The translations under genes and the position numbers were made by a program. 24,850 nt of DNA from an uncultured Eubacteriales bacterium (GTDB lineage Bacteria; Bacillota; Clostridia; Oscillospirales; CAG-272): positions 1-24,850 of the forward strand of contig USMO01000003.1 of NCBI GenBank assembly GCA_900555785.1. The letters are read 5' to 3'. The notes under the pieces were generated by a model. It made no database searches, was not told the origin of the DNA, and was given only the letters and a program-made list of their open reading frames with translations. Below, one piece after another: positions 6,655-14,763 of this stretch (position 1 is its first letter; the number at the start of each line of letters is the position of its first letter).

Positions 6655-8819
6655 AATTTCTCCCAATCGTCCGAGAGGTTTTCCATCTCGGCAATGAAAT
6701 AGCTGTTTTGCTGATGCAGTTCCTTCGGGGACGCGCAAACGGTTTTGTAGGTCGGGTAATCCTCGATGCCCTTGCCGGATTTGCGCGATCGCTCGGCAAA
6801 GAATTCCCGATAGCAGTCGGTGGCAAAGCGGCGGGAATAGATTTTCTTATGCGCGAGGAAATAGCGGTGGCTCTCGGCGGCTTCCTCCTCCCGTCCATCA
6901 ATGACAGTCAGCGAGGATTCCATATAGCCGAAGATGTTATAAATACGGTTGTAGTGGCGGGAGAAGGCGGACGCGATCCAATGCAGGAAACGGACGGTCA
7001 GCTTGTTGTCCCCGCAGCTGTAGCGGTAGGTCGGATACCATTCGCAGAACCTCGGGACAATCCAGTCATGCAGAATCTCAAAGAAGATAAACAGCGGCAT
7101 GGCAAGGCGCTTCGGGGAGCAGTCCGAGATGCGGAGCTCGGTTGTCAGCTCGCGTCCGTCCGCCTCCCAGCTTTCGGGGCGTTGCGCGTCCACAATGAAG
7201 CGGATAAACGGGAAGTTGCGCACGGTGGCGGGGTGTCTGCCCATTTTGAGAGAATAATTGAAGTTGTCGTTTTTCTGGTTGGTTTCGTCATAGGCTTTTT
7301 TCAGCCCCTCCAGCTTGAGCCGGTTGCCTCTCTCCTTGTCAATCTCGGTAATGAGGACAACCCCGAATTCCAGTGAGCCGGACAGCCGGTTGTTCTCCAG
7401 CACCTGACGGGAGACGCGCAGGACATCAAAGTCCAGAATGTGCGCGTGCCGGCTGACGGCGTCCAGTGTGCGGGGATCACGTCGGAACAGGTCGTTGTCC
7501 CACAGGGGGAAGTTGCCCGCATACTGTATGACGGTATCAACCCGCACGGAATAGTTGGAGATCAGAAGCGAGGACTGGATGCAATAAATGAAGTACAGGC
7601 AGGCGTAATCGGAAAGGTCTTTCCAGATGTCCAGCACCTCCAAGCCGTTGTTATAGGTCATGGGAGATGCGGCGCAGTTATAGCCGTAGATGTTCTCCGG
7701 AGTGGGTGTCTTGCGGAAGGCTTTTTCTTTTTTGGCGATGTAGCGGCGGCAGGATGCAAGGCTGTAGACCCGATGGCGGGACATGGCGTGCAGGAGATCC
7801 TGCTCCAGTGCAATCCACGGGAAGGTGGGAAACTCCAAGTCGATTTCAAGGAGCATTTCCAGTGCCTTATCGCGGAACAGGATGTCAAAGGACAGCGCGA
7901 AGTCTGTCATGTGCGTGGTTTTCTTGCTCCCCATCGTGCCGACCAGAAACATGACCAGCGGGCAGTTCATGAGAAAGTCGCGGTTCTCGGCTTCGTGTGC
8001 TTCCAGTACCCTGTAGCCGACGCTTTTGCGCCAGAGGTCAATCAGCACCGCGCCGATGATAAGCCAGAGCGGGAACGGGAGCGCGGAGAACATGAGGATC
8101 AGGTCAATGAACAGCTTCAGCGGTTGGGTGGCAAACAGTGCGCCGAAGCTGATGGTGGAGGCGAACCAGAAGTAAAAAGCAAGCGCGTCAATGATGATGC
8201 CGATCAGGTTGAGGTTGACCGCCCAGACAAGGAGCAGGAGCTTCCACCAAGCCCCATGCTCGGTCAGCCAGTCCCACGAACGCCCGCACCAACCCTTGAC
8301 GGCAACGCCTGCACGGTGGGCGGTGCGAAGCCAGAGCAGGAGCGGCTTGCTGTCCTTGCCGTGGTCGGTGTTCGGCTGACAGATCTTGTTCCTGACCGCA
8401 ATCCAGATGAGAATCAGAGCCGGCACGGCAACGGTGGCAATCCGTAGGAAGGAAATCAGCAGTTCCAGCACGCCCGCGAAGTAGTCCAGGAAGAGATCGG
8501 AAAAGAAGGCTTTCGGCAGGATCTCCAGCTTGCGCACCAGCTCGGCGGTGTCGAACGGGACATAGCGCGAGAGGTTGACCTTTTGGGTGTGCAGGACGGT
8601 TGCTTCAAAGGGAGACTCCAGACCGACCAGGAAACAGCCGTAGCAGGCAAGCGAGCGCCCGAGGTTGACAACCGCTTCCCCGATGCGGCGGAGGCAGTCG
8701 AAGTAGCGGAGGAAGGTCAGAGCGAGAGAGCCGGACAGGAGCGCGGCACAGATGCAATGGCGGTAATTGCGGGCAAAGAAACCGGACAGGCGGGAGAACA
8801 GACGCTTGATATGTTTCAT
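6651..8819 (-). CDS. Membrane P-loop ATPase, Zot/pI-like morphogenesis protein
   Basis: This 722-residue protein has several membrane segments in its first 265 residues (about 22-40, 113-142, 195-232, 236-263). A P-loop domain follows. Walker A is LVGTMGSKKTT near 292-302, with Lys in place of the last Gly of the usual GSGKT. Walker B is GVVLITEIDKERG near 486-498. A Zot-like sensor segment, FIRFIVDAQRPESW, lies near 538-551. Filamentous-phage pI/Zot proteins use such an ATPase to export virions through the envelope. FtsK/VirD4-type DNA pumps share the N-terminal membrane plus ATPase plan and are the main alternative. The start overlaps the stop of the 31-aa peptide gene (ATGA) and the end overlaps the next gene in the same way, so it sits inside a tight operon. 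Confidence 0.65.
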   Translation of the reverse strand: MKHIKRLFSRLSGFFARNYRHCICAALLSGSLALTFLRYFDCLRRIGEAVVNLGRSLACYGCFLVGLESPFEATVLHTQKVNLSRYVPFDTAELVRKLEILPKAFFSDLFLDYFAGVLELLISFLRIATVAVPALILIWIAVRNKICQPNTDHGKDSKPLLLWLRTAHRAGVAVKGWCGRSWDWLTEHGAWWKLLLLVWAVNLNLIGIIIDALAFYFWFASTISFGALFATQPLKLFIDLILMFSALPFPLWLIIGAVLIDLWRKSVGYRVLEAHEAENRDFLMNCPLVMFLVGTMGSKKTTHMTDFALSFDILFRDKALEMLLEIDLEFPTFPWIALEQDLLHAMSRHRVYSLASCRRYIAKKEKAFRKTPTPENIYGYNCAASPMTYNNGLEVLDIWKDLSDYACLYFIYCIQSSLLISNYSVRVDTVIQYAGNFPLWDNDLFRRDPRTLDAVSRHAHILDFDVLRVSRQVLENNRLSGSLEFGVVLITEIDKERGNRLKLEGLKKAYDETNQKNDNFNYSLKMGRHPATVRNFPFIRFIVDAQRPESWEADGRELTTELRISDCSPKRLAMPLFIFFEILHDWIVPRFCEWYPTYRYSCGDNKLTVRFLHWIASAFSRHYNRIYNIFGYMESSLTVIDGREEEAAESHRYFLAHKKIYSRRFATDCYREFFAERSRKSGKGIEDYPTYKTVCASPKELHQQNSYFIAEMENLSDDWEKL

Positions 8820-8911
8820 AGCACTTTCAGGAGGTACACGAGATAGCCGATCAGGAGAAGCGCCAAAAGGAGAGCCGCGACAGCGCCGAGCTTATGCAGG
8901 AGCCTTTTCAT
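8816..8911 (-). CDS. 31-residue single-span membrane peptide
   Basis: ATG at 8911 encodes MKRLLHKLGAVAALLLALLL followed by IGYLVYLLKVL and a TGA that overlaps the ATG of the ATPase gene (ATGA). The start lies 20 bases inside the end of the preceding gene, in another frame. The product is a short basic head, one hydrophobic span of about 20 residues and a lysine near the end. Double translational coupling and the clean membrane-peptide composition support a real gene although no strong Shine-Dalgarno is visible. Size and character match the minor coat proteins pVII and pIX of Ff phages (33 and 32 residues); that match is an inference from size and position, not homology. Confidence 0.6.
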   Translation of the reverse strand: MKRLLHKLGAVAALLLALLLIGYLVYLLKVL

Positions 8912-9608
8912 GGGCTAAGGTCAGGATGGAATCGAGCGTGGCGAAGTCGATTGCCTTGTCCCCGCTGTCCTGCTCTCCGATTTTCTCCATCAGGCAGTTC
9001 AGAGCGGCGACCTGTTTTTTCAGCGCGTTGTTCTCGGCTTCGAGGTCTACAATGTGGCGGCAGAAGTCGTTCCGTTTCCAGCCCTTAAACTGCGGGTATT
9101 GCTCCTGTGGCTTTTCGGCTTCCTCTGTCGGTTCATCCTCGGCGGTGGTTGCGGTCAGGGACTTCTTGAAGGCACGGATTTCCTCGCGTTTCCATGAGGG
9201 CTTGACGGCTTTCCGCTGTTCCGGTGTGAGGGGCAGCATCTCCGCCAAAGCCGACCACCGGAAGTCCGCCCATTCCGCCGCGCATCTGCCGTTTTCGTCT
9301 CCGAATTCATCCGCGACATTGACCAGACGGGAGACGGCGGAACGGTCAAGGTCGAAGGTTTCCTTGAGATAACGGAAATAGACCGTGCCGGAGCAGTTGC
9401 GCACATTGCCGATGGGGTAATAAATTGCGCAGACGGTGCGGAAGTCCCGGGAGTTGAACAGGTCGCGCAGCTCAGCGCCGAGACGGAATTTTGACCGCTT
9501 GTCTCCGGAAAGGTTCTTCCCGATGCTTTCCGCGCGGGTTTTCAGGGATTCATAGGCTTCCCGGTCGCAGGACTGATCCTCGGTATTGTGTTGGGTGAAG
9601 TCGATCAT
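8892..9608 (-). CDS. Probable DNA-binding protein with C-terminal coiled coil
   Basis: This 238-residue protein starts at an ATG with AAAGGA 11 bases upstream, 24 bases after the stop of the large anchored protein. The N-terminal half has the look of a helix-turn-helix region (YLKETFDLDRSAVSRLVNVA near 78-99). A conserved-looking ALAEMLPLTPEQRKAV and a KREEIRAFKKSL helix follow. The middle is an acidic linker rich in Glu and Pro. Residues about 184-211 (DLEAENNALKKQVAALNCLM) form heptads of a coiled coil. The arrangement resembles regulators or ParB-like accessory proteins on mobile elements. It could regulate the element or act in replication or packaging. No family is certain. Confidence 0.55.
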   Translation of the reverse strand: MIDFTQHNTEDQSCDREAYESLKTRAESIGKNLSGDKRSKFRLGAELRDLFNSRDFRTVCAIYYPIGNVRNCSGTVYFRYLKETFDLDRSAVSRLVNVADEFGDENGRCAAEWADFRWSALAEMLPLTPEQRKAVKPSWKREEIRAFKKSLTATTAEDEPTEEAEKPQEQYPQFKGWKRNDFCRHIVDLEAENNALKKQVAALNCLMEKIGEQDSGDKAIDFATLDSILTLAHEKAPA

Positions 9609-9632
9609 TTTGAATGTTTCCTTTCTGTTTGG

Positions 9633-11969
9633 TCATTTTCTGCCGCTCCTGCGCTGTTTTCGCTTGGCTGACACGCCCCTGAATTTCTCCCCAATCCATC
9701 GGAAGACGCCGCCAATGGCACCGAAAATCGCCTTGAAGATCGGAGACACCACGGGAACTACAAAGACGACGATCAGGACGAGGGCAACGATACCGAGGAT
9801 CATGGCGAGGATTTTGCCGAACTGTGCGAATCTATCTGTAATTTTTGACCACAGATCATCTCTTGCTTCACTGTTTACCTGTTCCGGTGTTTTCTCTTCT
9901 GTTCCATCCCCACCTAAATCTTTATGTACCGTGCTTACCGGAACGTGTGTAATGGTTCCGTCCTCTTTTTGATAAGACAGACGAAGAATGTGAAAGTCCA
10001 AATAGACATCTTCCGCAAAAGCATAGCCGGCACTTTGATTGATTTTCCCGTTATAATCCGCATTCAATGGGCACATATAATATTGCGAAACATTGAACCG
10101 GACGAGGTACATTGTGCTATCATTGCTTTTAGCTTTCATAAGGCAGTTTCGAAGTTCGCCCGTATCGCTTTCCGTAAAATAAAGTTTGTCCGGATTGCTA
10201 AGCTGTCCCTCGTTTTCAATGGCTATAATTTTCTGTGACAGATCAAGGTCAATATCAGAAGGCGACCCGTTCAAAGCATATGCAAATCCATATTCCGCCC
10301 ACTTTTCAAAGAAATTATGGTTCGTTGCATAACTTTCGGCATTTAACTTCAGAGACGCAACATCCAAAACGGTCACATCATTATCAACCTCTGAAAAATA
10401 TCTGCGGGAGATCAACCCGCTTGCCCCTTGCACGGTATCCACAGAGGTGACTGTGTTATCATACATCCATTTCAAAATTTCATCCCATTTGACCGTTGAT
10501 TTTTCAGAGCGGATTCCGGCATCGGCATCATCGACTTTAAAAAGAAGATTGATTTTGTCAATTGTATTCCGAAATATCGGAGAATAATGCTGAGGAGGAA
10601 ACAACGCTTTATTATACACAATCTCATATGTATAGCGTTGCTCCAAACCTCCAACAAAGTCCGGGTTTGAGTCATATAAGAGTGGTGCTTTGCTGATGCC
10701 GTTTGTTGCATCCAAAAATACATATTGCAACAAAGCGTTATACAACTCCTGATTGTCCACAACAATTGCAGGAGTTGTTCTGGCTTTTCGATAGGACACC
10801 CGAACATCTGTCAATTTGCCGTAAGATTCTTTGAGGTAGTTCGGCACATTGAAGTAAATGCTGTCCACCTGATTATGGTAGTACGCCCCATTCGGGCTTG
10901 TATCGGTACGATAAAAGGTATAGTCAAAATCAATATCGACCGTTGGAGCAAAATTTCCCGTAACCTTATGCCCGATTACCTCCGCCGAATCGGTGGAAGG
11001 GGTCTGTACCTCTGAAAATTGATCCTCGATAATAAAACTTCCGTTATAGGGGAAGGTTTTGGACGAACCGTCCTCAAATTTCAGCGTCAGGTCGGTGATC
11101 TGCCGCCTGCGGGTATGGATGTTGACCGAGCCGTCTTGATTCTTTTCGTATTGGTGCCACCAGTGCCCGGTGACCTCCAGTTTCATAAACCGCCAGTCCT
11201 CTGTGCTCACGTCCTCCATGGTCACAACCGGGATCAACGAAAAGGACGCGCTTTTTCCGTCATCGTCCGGGCAGGTCAGCGTGCCGCCGGTAATCTGTTT
11301 GCCGGACGGGTTGAACAGATACAGATACACCTGACCGTCCCATGTATAATCCTCGGCGATCGTGATGTTCTCGTAGACGGTGAGCAGCTCGATGAAGTCC
11401 CCGGTCACGCCTTTATATCCCGAAAGGTCGATCTCCGGGAACAGATTGCTGTGATCCTGCGCAAAGGATGTATACCGGACATCGTAGACCGCATCGAAGG
11501 AGGACACCCTGTAAAGCGCATGGTCGGCGATGCAAGTCGAAAGTGCATCCGGGGAATAGATTTCCAGCCGACAGGCACCGGACTGCTTGCCGGTATAGAG
11601 GATGAATTCCGTATAAGCCACCGAATCCGGGCTGAAGGTCAGCTTGCTTCCGTGATACAGCATATAGACGGGAGTATGATTGTGCTGCGTTGCAGCGCCG
11701 GAATAACGCAGATAATACCAGGTATCCGGCATCAGATCGACCGAGCATCGATACGGATAAGCTGCCACGCCGGAATCTCCGAGGTACTGAATCTGACCGC
11801 TCAGGTTTTCTCCGATCGTTTTCAGATTTTCAAACTGGTAAACGGCAAACCCGTTCGCCTGCTGTCCGGTTTCGGCATCCTCCGCCACAATCGGCATTGC
11901 CAACACCGGCAGGAGCATCAGAAACGCTACCAGAAGCGCGCCGAGCCGCCGGAAAAGTTTTTGTCTCAT
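9633..11969 (-). CDS. Large secreted protein with C-terminal membrane anchor (pIII-like layout)
   Basis: This 778-residue protein starts at ATG 11969 with AAAGGGA 8 bases upstream; the longer frame to 12098 would run through the RNA 2 locus and lacks support. Residues 1-29 are a signal peptide (MRQKLFRRLG, hydrophobic core, AMPIVA). The exterior part of about 690 residues is beta-rich with many Tyr, Asp and Ser. Near the C terminus come one strong membrane span (AMILGIVALVLIVVFVVPVV), an amphipathic segment and a basic tail (SAKRKQRRSGRK). This gives an outside-facing protein anchored by its C terminus, like the attachment protein pIII of filamentous phages and many Gram-positive surface proteins. 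No enzymatic motif is seen. Its place just before the ATPase module matches the pIII-to-pI order of inoviruses. Confidence 0.6.
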   Translation of the reverse strand: MRQKLFRRLGALLVAFLMLLPVLAMPIVAEDAETGQQANGFAVYQFENLKTIGENLSGQIQYLGDSGVAAYPYRCSVDLMPDTWYYLRYSGAATQHNHTPVYMLYHGSKLTFSPDSVAYTEFILYTGKQSGACRLEIYSPDALSTCIADHALYRVSSFDAVYDVRYTSFAQDHSNLFPEIDLSGYKGVTGDFIELLTVYENITIAEDYTWDGQVYLYLFNPSGKQITGGTLTCPDDDGKSASFSLIPVVTMEDVSTEDWRFMKLEVTGHWWHQYEKNQDGSVNIHTRRRQITDLTLKFEDGSSKTFPYNGSFIIEDQFSEVQTPSTDSAEVIGHKVTGNFAPTVDIDFDYTFYRTDTSPNGAYYHNQVDSIYFNVPNYLKESYGKLTDVRVSYRKARTTPAIVVDNQELYNALLQYVFLDATNGISKAPLLYDSNPDFVGGLEQRYTYEIVYNKALFPPQHYSPIFRNTIDKINLLFKVDDADAGIRSEKSTVKWDEILKWMYDNTVTSVDTVQGASGLISRRYFSEVDNDVTVLDVASLKLNAESYATNHNFFEKWAEYGFAYALNGSPSDIDLDLSQKIIAIENEGQLSNPDKLYFTESDTGELRNCLMKAKSNDSTMYLVRFNVSQYYMCPLNADYNGKINQSAGYAFAEDVYLDFHILRLSYQKEDGTITHVPVSTVHKDLGGDGTEEKTPEQVNSEARDDLWSKITDRFAQFGKILAMILGIVALVLIVVFVVPVVSPIFKAIFGAIGGVFRWIGEKFRGVSAKRKQRRSGRK

Positions 11970-11986
11970 TTTTTCGTCCCTTTCTA

Positions 11987-12115
11987 TTGACTTTTGAAGG
12001 AATGTGTGGTATACTATTTCATGAAATCGGGAGCACTGCCGAAGCAATTCGGAAATGCCGGACTTTCCGGCTGTGATGCGAGAGTGGGCGTTCCACACCG
12101 ATTTCTTTTTTATTT
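11987..12115 (+). ncRNA. Putative small structured RNA with own promoter and terminator (RNA 2)
   Basis: TTGACT (11987-11992) and TATACT (12010-12015) are 17 bases apart, predicting a start near 12022. The transcript can close on itself: gaaatcgg (12023-12030) pairs with ccgatttc (12098-12105), which is followed by a T-rich tract. Inside are three hairpins, ccga/tcgg (12039-12052), gccgga/tccggc (12057-12071) and gtgg/ccac (12084-12096). No ORF of note is present. The T-tract overlaps the stop codon of the convergent basic-protein gene. On the other strand the same DNA is the leader of the large anchored protein. An alternative is an RNA-polymerase-primed replication origin. Confidence 0.5.
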
Positions 12116-12442
12116 TCCTTTGAATCGCTTTTTCTTATAGAGATTTACAATCGGCAAGTCGTCTTTATGGATCATGAACTTTTTATCTGTAACAGGATCC
12201 AGTTTATCGGATTCCCGCTCAAAATATCCTTTTCGTACATAGGAAGTTCGGGAATCCTTTTCGTCTATGTTGTGTAGCAGGGGCTTGTTATCTACCCCAT
12301 CGGTATGTGGTTCCGTTGTAAATATCAGAAAGCGGGAATGTGTCCGATTCTTTTGAAAAACAAAGGCAGGGTGTCTGTCTGTGCTTTTACTCCGCCGTGT
12401 GTATCGGAATTGGTGATCCCGATTCCATTTTTTCTTACCCAT
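12110..12442 (-). CDS. Small basic protein, unknown (paralogue of the protein at 6307-6654)
   Basis: This 110-residue protein is rich in Lys and Arg (MGKKKWNRDHQFRYTRRSKS at the start, NLYKKKRFKGK at the end) with a short beta-like core (SRFLIFTTE). GGAGG sits close before the ATG. Its LLHNIDEKDSRTSYVRKGYF and IVNLYKKK segments align in order with parts of the other small basic protein of the element, and both genes face a structured RNA at their 3' end. Similarity is weak and seen by eye only. It may bind RNA or DNA; no family is recognised. Confidence 0.6.
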   Translation of the reverse strand: MGKKKWNRDHQFRYTRRSKSTDRHPAFVFQKNRTHSRFLIFTTEPHTDGVDNKPLLHNIDEKDSRTSYVRKGYFERESDKLDPVTDKKFMIHKDDLPIVNLYKKKRFKGK

Positions 12443-12502
12443 ATTCCTCCATAGAATCGGGCAGTCTATTCAGTTGAACAGACTGCCCATTTGGTATCTT
12501 GC

Positions 12503-13075
12503 TTACTTGTAGATGTAAAAGTCTCCCGGTTCAGTGCCTTCAACCAGACAGGGATAAACCACTTCGTCGATCACCGTTCCGGCATAGGGGAAGGTGACAT
12601 TCAACTGATAGGTCACACCGCTCTTTGCCTGAAAGGCTCCGTAAATGCGGTTGGAAGGTGCGCCGGGATATTCCGGCTCCAGATTTCCTAAATAGTGTAT
12701 TTTGTTGCTGTCAATCAGTTCAATAAAATAACTCTTGACCCCATCGTTTTTCATTCCGGAAGAAAGCAGATAGGTTTTTCCGGCTTCCAGAGGAATATTG
12801 TTGTACATCAGATATACCCCGGTCGGAGTTGTCGTTTTTCCGTGGATATGCCAGGAACCGTCTGGTTTGCGCTCATAGATAATGCCGTCTTTGGCAACAT
12901 AATCCACCCAAATGATGCTGTCATCATTCAGCACATTCTCCGGATTCGGCACTTTCTTCTGCGTCAGCTGCTTCAGCGGCTTGTAAAGGTTCAGCGTCAG
13001 CCCCAGCAGAAGCGCGAACGCCAGCACCAGACAGACCGGGAGCAGATGCTTTTTGAGATTCCGAGTCAGTTTCAC
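12503..13075 (-). CDS. Membrane-tethered beta-rich protein, paralogue of 13085-13624
   Basis: This 190-residue protein starts at GTG (13075) with GAGGTG upstream, 9 bases after the stop of its paralogue. A basic head and one membrane span (residues about 13-31, LPVCLVLAFALLLGLTLNLY) precede a linker (KKVPNPENVLND) and an exterior beta-rich domain of about 145 residues that ends LVEGTEPGDFYIYK. The closing LVEG-xx-GDF and internal GKTYLLSSG motifs resemble jelly-roll modules found at the ends of phage tail-fibre and carbohydrate-binding proteins. In an inovirus-like element it could be a minor virion or adsorption protein. This role is inferred. Confidence 0.6.
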   Translation of the reverse strand: MKLTRNLKKHLLPVCLVLAFALLLGLTLNLYKPLKQLTQKKVPNPENVLNDDSIIWVDYVAKDGIIYERKPDGSWHIHGKTTTPTGVYLMYNNIPLEAGKTYLLSSGMKNDGVKSYFIELIDSNKIHYLGNLEPEYPGAPSNRIYGAFQAKSGVTYQLNVTFPYAGTVIDEVVYPCLVEGTEPGDFYIYK

Positions 13076-13084
13076 GGAATCACC

Positions 13085-13624
13085 TCATTTCACGAGGAAG
13101 TCCCCGGCAGAACTGCCCTCCACCAGTACCGGACGGAAGGTGGCAAAGACCTTTGCGTCCTTCATGACATACACCTCGACATTGTAGGTGTCGGTGCTGT
13201 TGGCGGCGGTAAAGGTGCCGTCAAGGTTTGCGTAGATGTACTCGTTCGCCGCACCGGAGGTCGCGTTCATGTTGTGCAGCCGCAGACCGAAGGATTTGTA
13301 GCCGACCGAGTTGTTCCCGCAGCTCAGGGTGTAGGTCTTGCCGGATGTCAGCTTGATGCCGGTTGCGACCGTGAACACATCGTCAGCGGTAGCCGTACCG
13401 AATGCCTTCACCGTGCCGTCCTTCTCCACCGTGTACTTCACACCGTACCCGTTGTTGTAGGTGTCAGCGGTCTTGTAGCCGGAAATCTCCCCGTTGATGA
13501 GGTTGTCCGGGTTGACCTTCTTCTTGTCGAAAGCGCCGTAAAGGTTGAGGACAAGTCCGGTCAGAAGCGCGAGCGCAAGAACGCCGCAGATCAGGGTCAG
13601 CGTGTTTTTCGTTTTTCTTCTCAT
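13085..13624 (-). CDS. Membrane-tethered beta-rich protein, paralogue of 12503-13075
   Basis: This 179-residue protein starts at ATG 13624 after AAAGGAG. The plan is the same as the next gene: basic head, one membrane span (about 8-30), linker KKKVNPDNLIN, then a beta-rich exterior domain with GKTYTLSCGNNS and a final FRPVLVEGSSAGDFLVK. The shared motifs NPDN/NPEN, GKTY and LVEG-xx-GDF mark the two proteins as an ancient tandem duplication. The family of such small jelly-roll modules usually binds sugars or assembles into fibres. The neighbouring genes put it in the presumed structural block of the element. Confidence 0.6.
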   Translation of the reverse strand: MRRKTKNTLTLICGVLALALLTGLVLNLYGAFDKKKVNPDNLINGEISGYKTADTYNNGYGVKYTVEKDGTVKAFGTATADDVFTVATGIKLTSGKTYTLSCGNNSVGYKSFGLRLHNMNATSGAANEYIYANLDGTFTAANSTDTYNVEVYVMKDAKVFATFRPVLVEGSSAGDFLVK

Positions 13625-13692
13625 AGGTTTCTCCTTTTTGTGATGGTTGATGTTGATCTATAAAACAGGGAACGCAGACGAAAGCGGTCGCG

Positions 13693-14397
13693 TCATTCCT
13701 CCTCCCGTGCAATCGAGCGCATAGACAGCTCGATGATCTTTTCCAAGAGCGCCTTGTCCGACTTCCGCGAGGGCTTGACCTGCGCCATGTAGACCGTCGC
13801 GTCTTCATCCAGACTGACCACGCTGTAGGTGAATCCGGATGCGGTGATCTTTCCCTTTTCGTCCTTCATCGAGTAAGGCTTCCGCCACAGCTCCACGGAA
13901 TCCGCGCCGTTGAACACGATGTCCAGAAGATCGTATCCTCCGGCATCGGTTGAGACGAGAGACACCCGAACCTTGCGCCCGCGCAACATCCCCACGACGA
14001 AATAGCCCCAGTACTTCTGGCGGCGCTCTTTAGATATGAACTTTTCCCGATACACCAGAACCCCGGTGTTCTCCATGTCGGTCAGCTCGCCGGAATCCAT
14101 GTCATCGAAATCCAAAGAATCGGCATCCTCTGCATCGTCAGCGCCGACCTTCCCGACCAACGCCGAACCGCCGACCGTTTCGTCAATCTCCGCCGCATCG
14201 GAAGGATTCAGACCGGCAGAACCGGCTTTTCCGTCAACCTCCGCCGAGCCGGACTTCCCGCCACTGACAAGGGATTTGAAAGCACTGCCATCCAAGCCCT
14301 TTCCGACCTCCGAGCCAGCCCGCTCCAAGCCGACCTCCGCGACCGTCTCCATGCCCTGATCCATCCCCTTAACCGATTCCGTAACCTTTTGTGCCAT
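13693..14397 (-). CDS. Gene A, copy 1: acidic-linker protein of unknown function
   Basis: This 234-residue protein starts at ATG 14397 behind a near-perfect AAAGGAGGT; the upstream frame (to 14460) lacks such a site. Residues 1-60 are helical and Gly/Ser-rich. About 60-110 form an acidic low-complexity linker (DDAEDADSLDFDDMDSGE). The last 120 residues are a compact beta-rich domain (GVLVYREKFISKERRQKYWG, KVRVSLVSTDAGGYDLLD) ending in a charged helix. Copy 2 is at 19196-19900, with three amino-acid differences. The 5' 390 bases are identical between copies, while the 3' 340 bases differ at about two dozen positions, mostly silent. Its function is unknown; a virion or ssDNA-binding role is only a guess from context. 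Confidence 0.7.
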   Translation of the reverse strand: MAQKVTESVKGMDQGMETVAEVGLERAGSEVGKGLDGSAFKSLVSGGKSGSAEVDGKAGSAGLNPSDAAEIDETVGGSALVGKVGADDAEDADSLDFDDMDSGELTDMENTGVLVYREKFISKERRQKYWGYFVVGMLRGRKVRVSLVSTDAGGYDLLDIVFNGADSVELWRKPYSMKDEKGKITASGFTYSVVSLDEDATVYMAQVKPSRKSDKALLEKIIELSMRSIAREEE

Positions 14398-14506
14398 TTT
14401 TGCAATGACCTCCTTTGATTTTTTCGCCCTGCAACCCAAATCGCAGTTGTAGTGACACACCTATTGTAACACAACAAAAAAGTTCTCTCTTTTTTGCAGT
14501 TTCCTC

Positions 14507-14652
14507 TTGACAACTTTTCCAAAATATGTTATACTGTAACTGTACCAAATCCGAAAGCGGGCAGAAAGCTCCGCGTGACCGGATTTTGACCAACTGCATA
14601 ACAATCCGGAAACGCATAAAATTCCTTCGGGACTTTTGTGCGCTTTTTTCTC
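14507..14652 (+). ncRNA. Putative structured leader or small RNA with UUCG terminator (RNA 3)
   Basis: TTGACA (14507-14512) and TATACT (14530-14535) are 17 bases apart. The transcript folds aaatccg (14547-14553) with cggattt (14580-14586) around an inner gcgg/ccgc hairpin; a second aatccg (14603-14608) can compete for the same cggatt. The end is a 9-bp stem (14613-14621 with 14634-14642) capped by tcc-TTCG-gga and followed by cttttttctc, a clear terminator. It lies before the peptidase gene on the same strand, so it could be an attenuating leader as well as a free small RNA. Confidence 0.55.
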
Positions 14653-14763
14653 AGGGAGGGATGCGATTGAAAGCGTCTTGGTGAGGTTCCATTGTTTCGG
14701 CTCGCGACCAGGCTCTACAGAAGATGTTCTACACAGTCATCACCAAAAAGGAAGGATTGCAGT

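Noticed and set aside
7440..8447. 335-residue open frame opposite the ATPase gene
   Set aside because: Low-complexity, Val/Gly/Glu-rich mirror of the membrane ATPase; no start signal.
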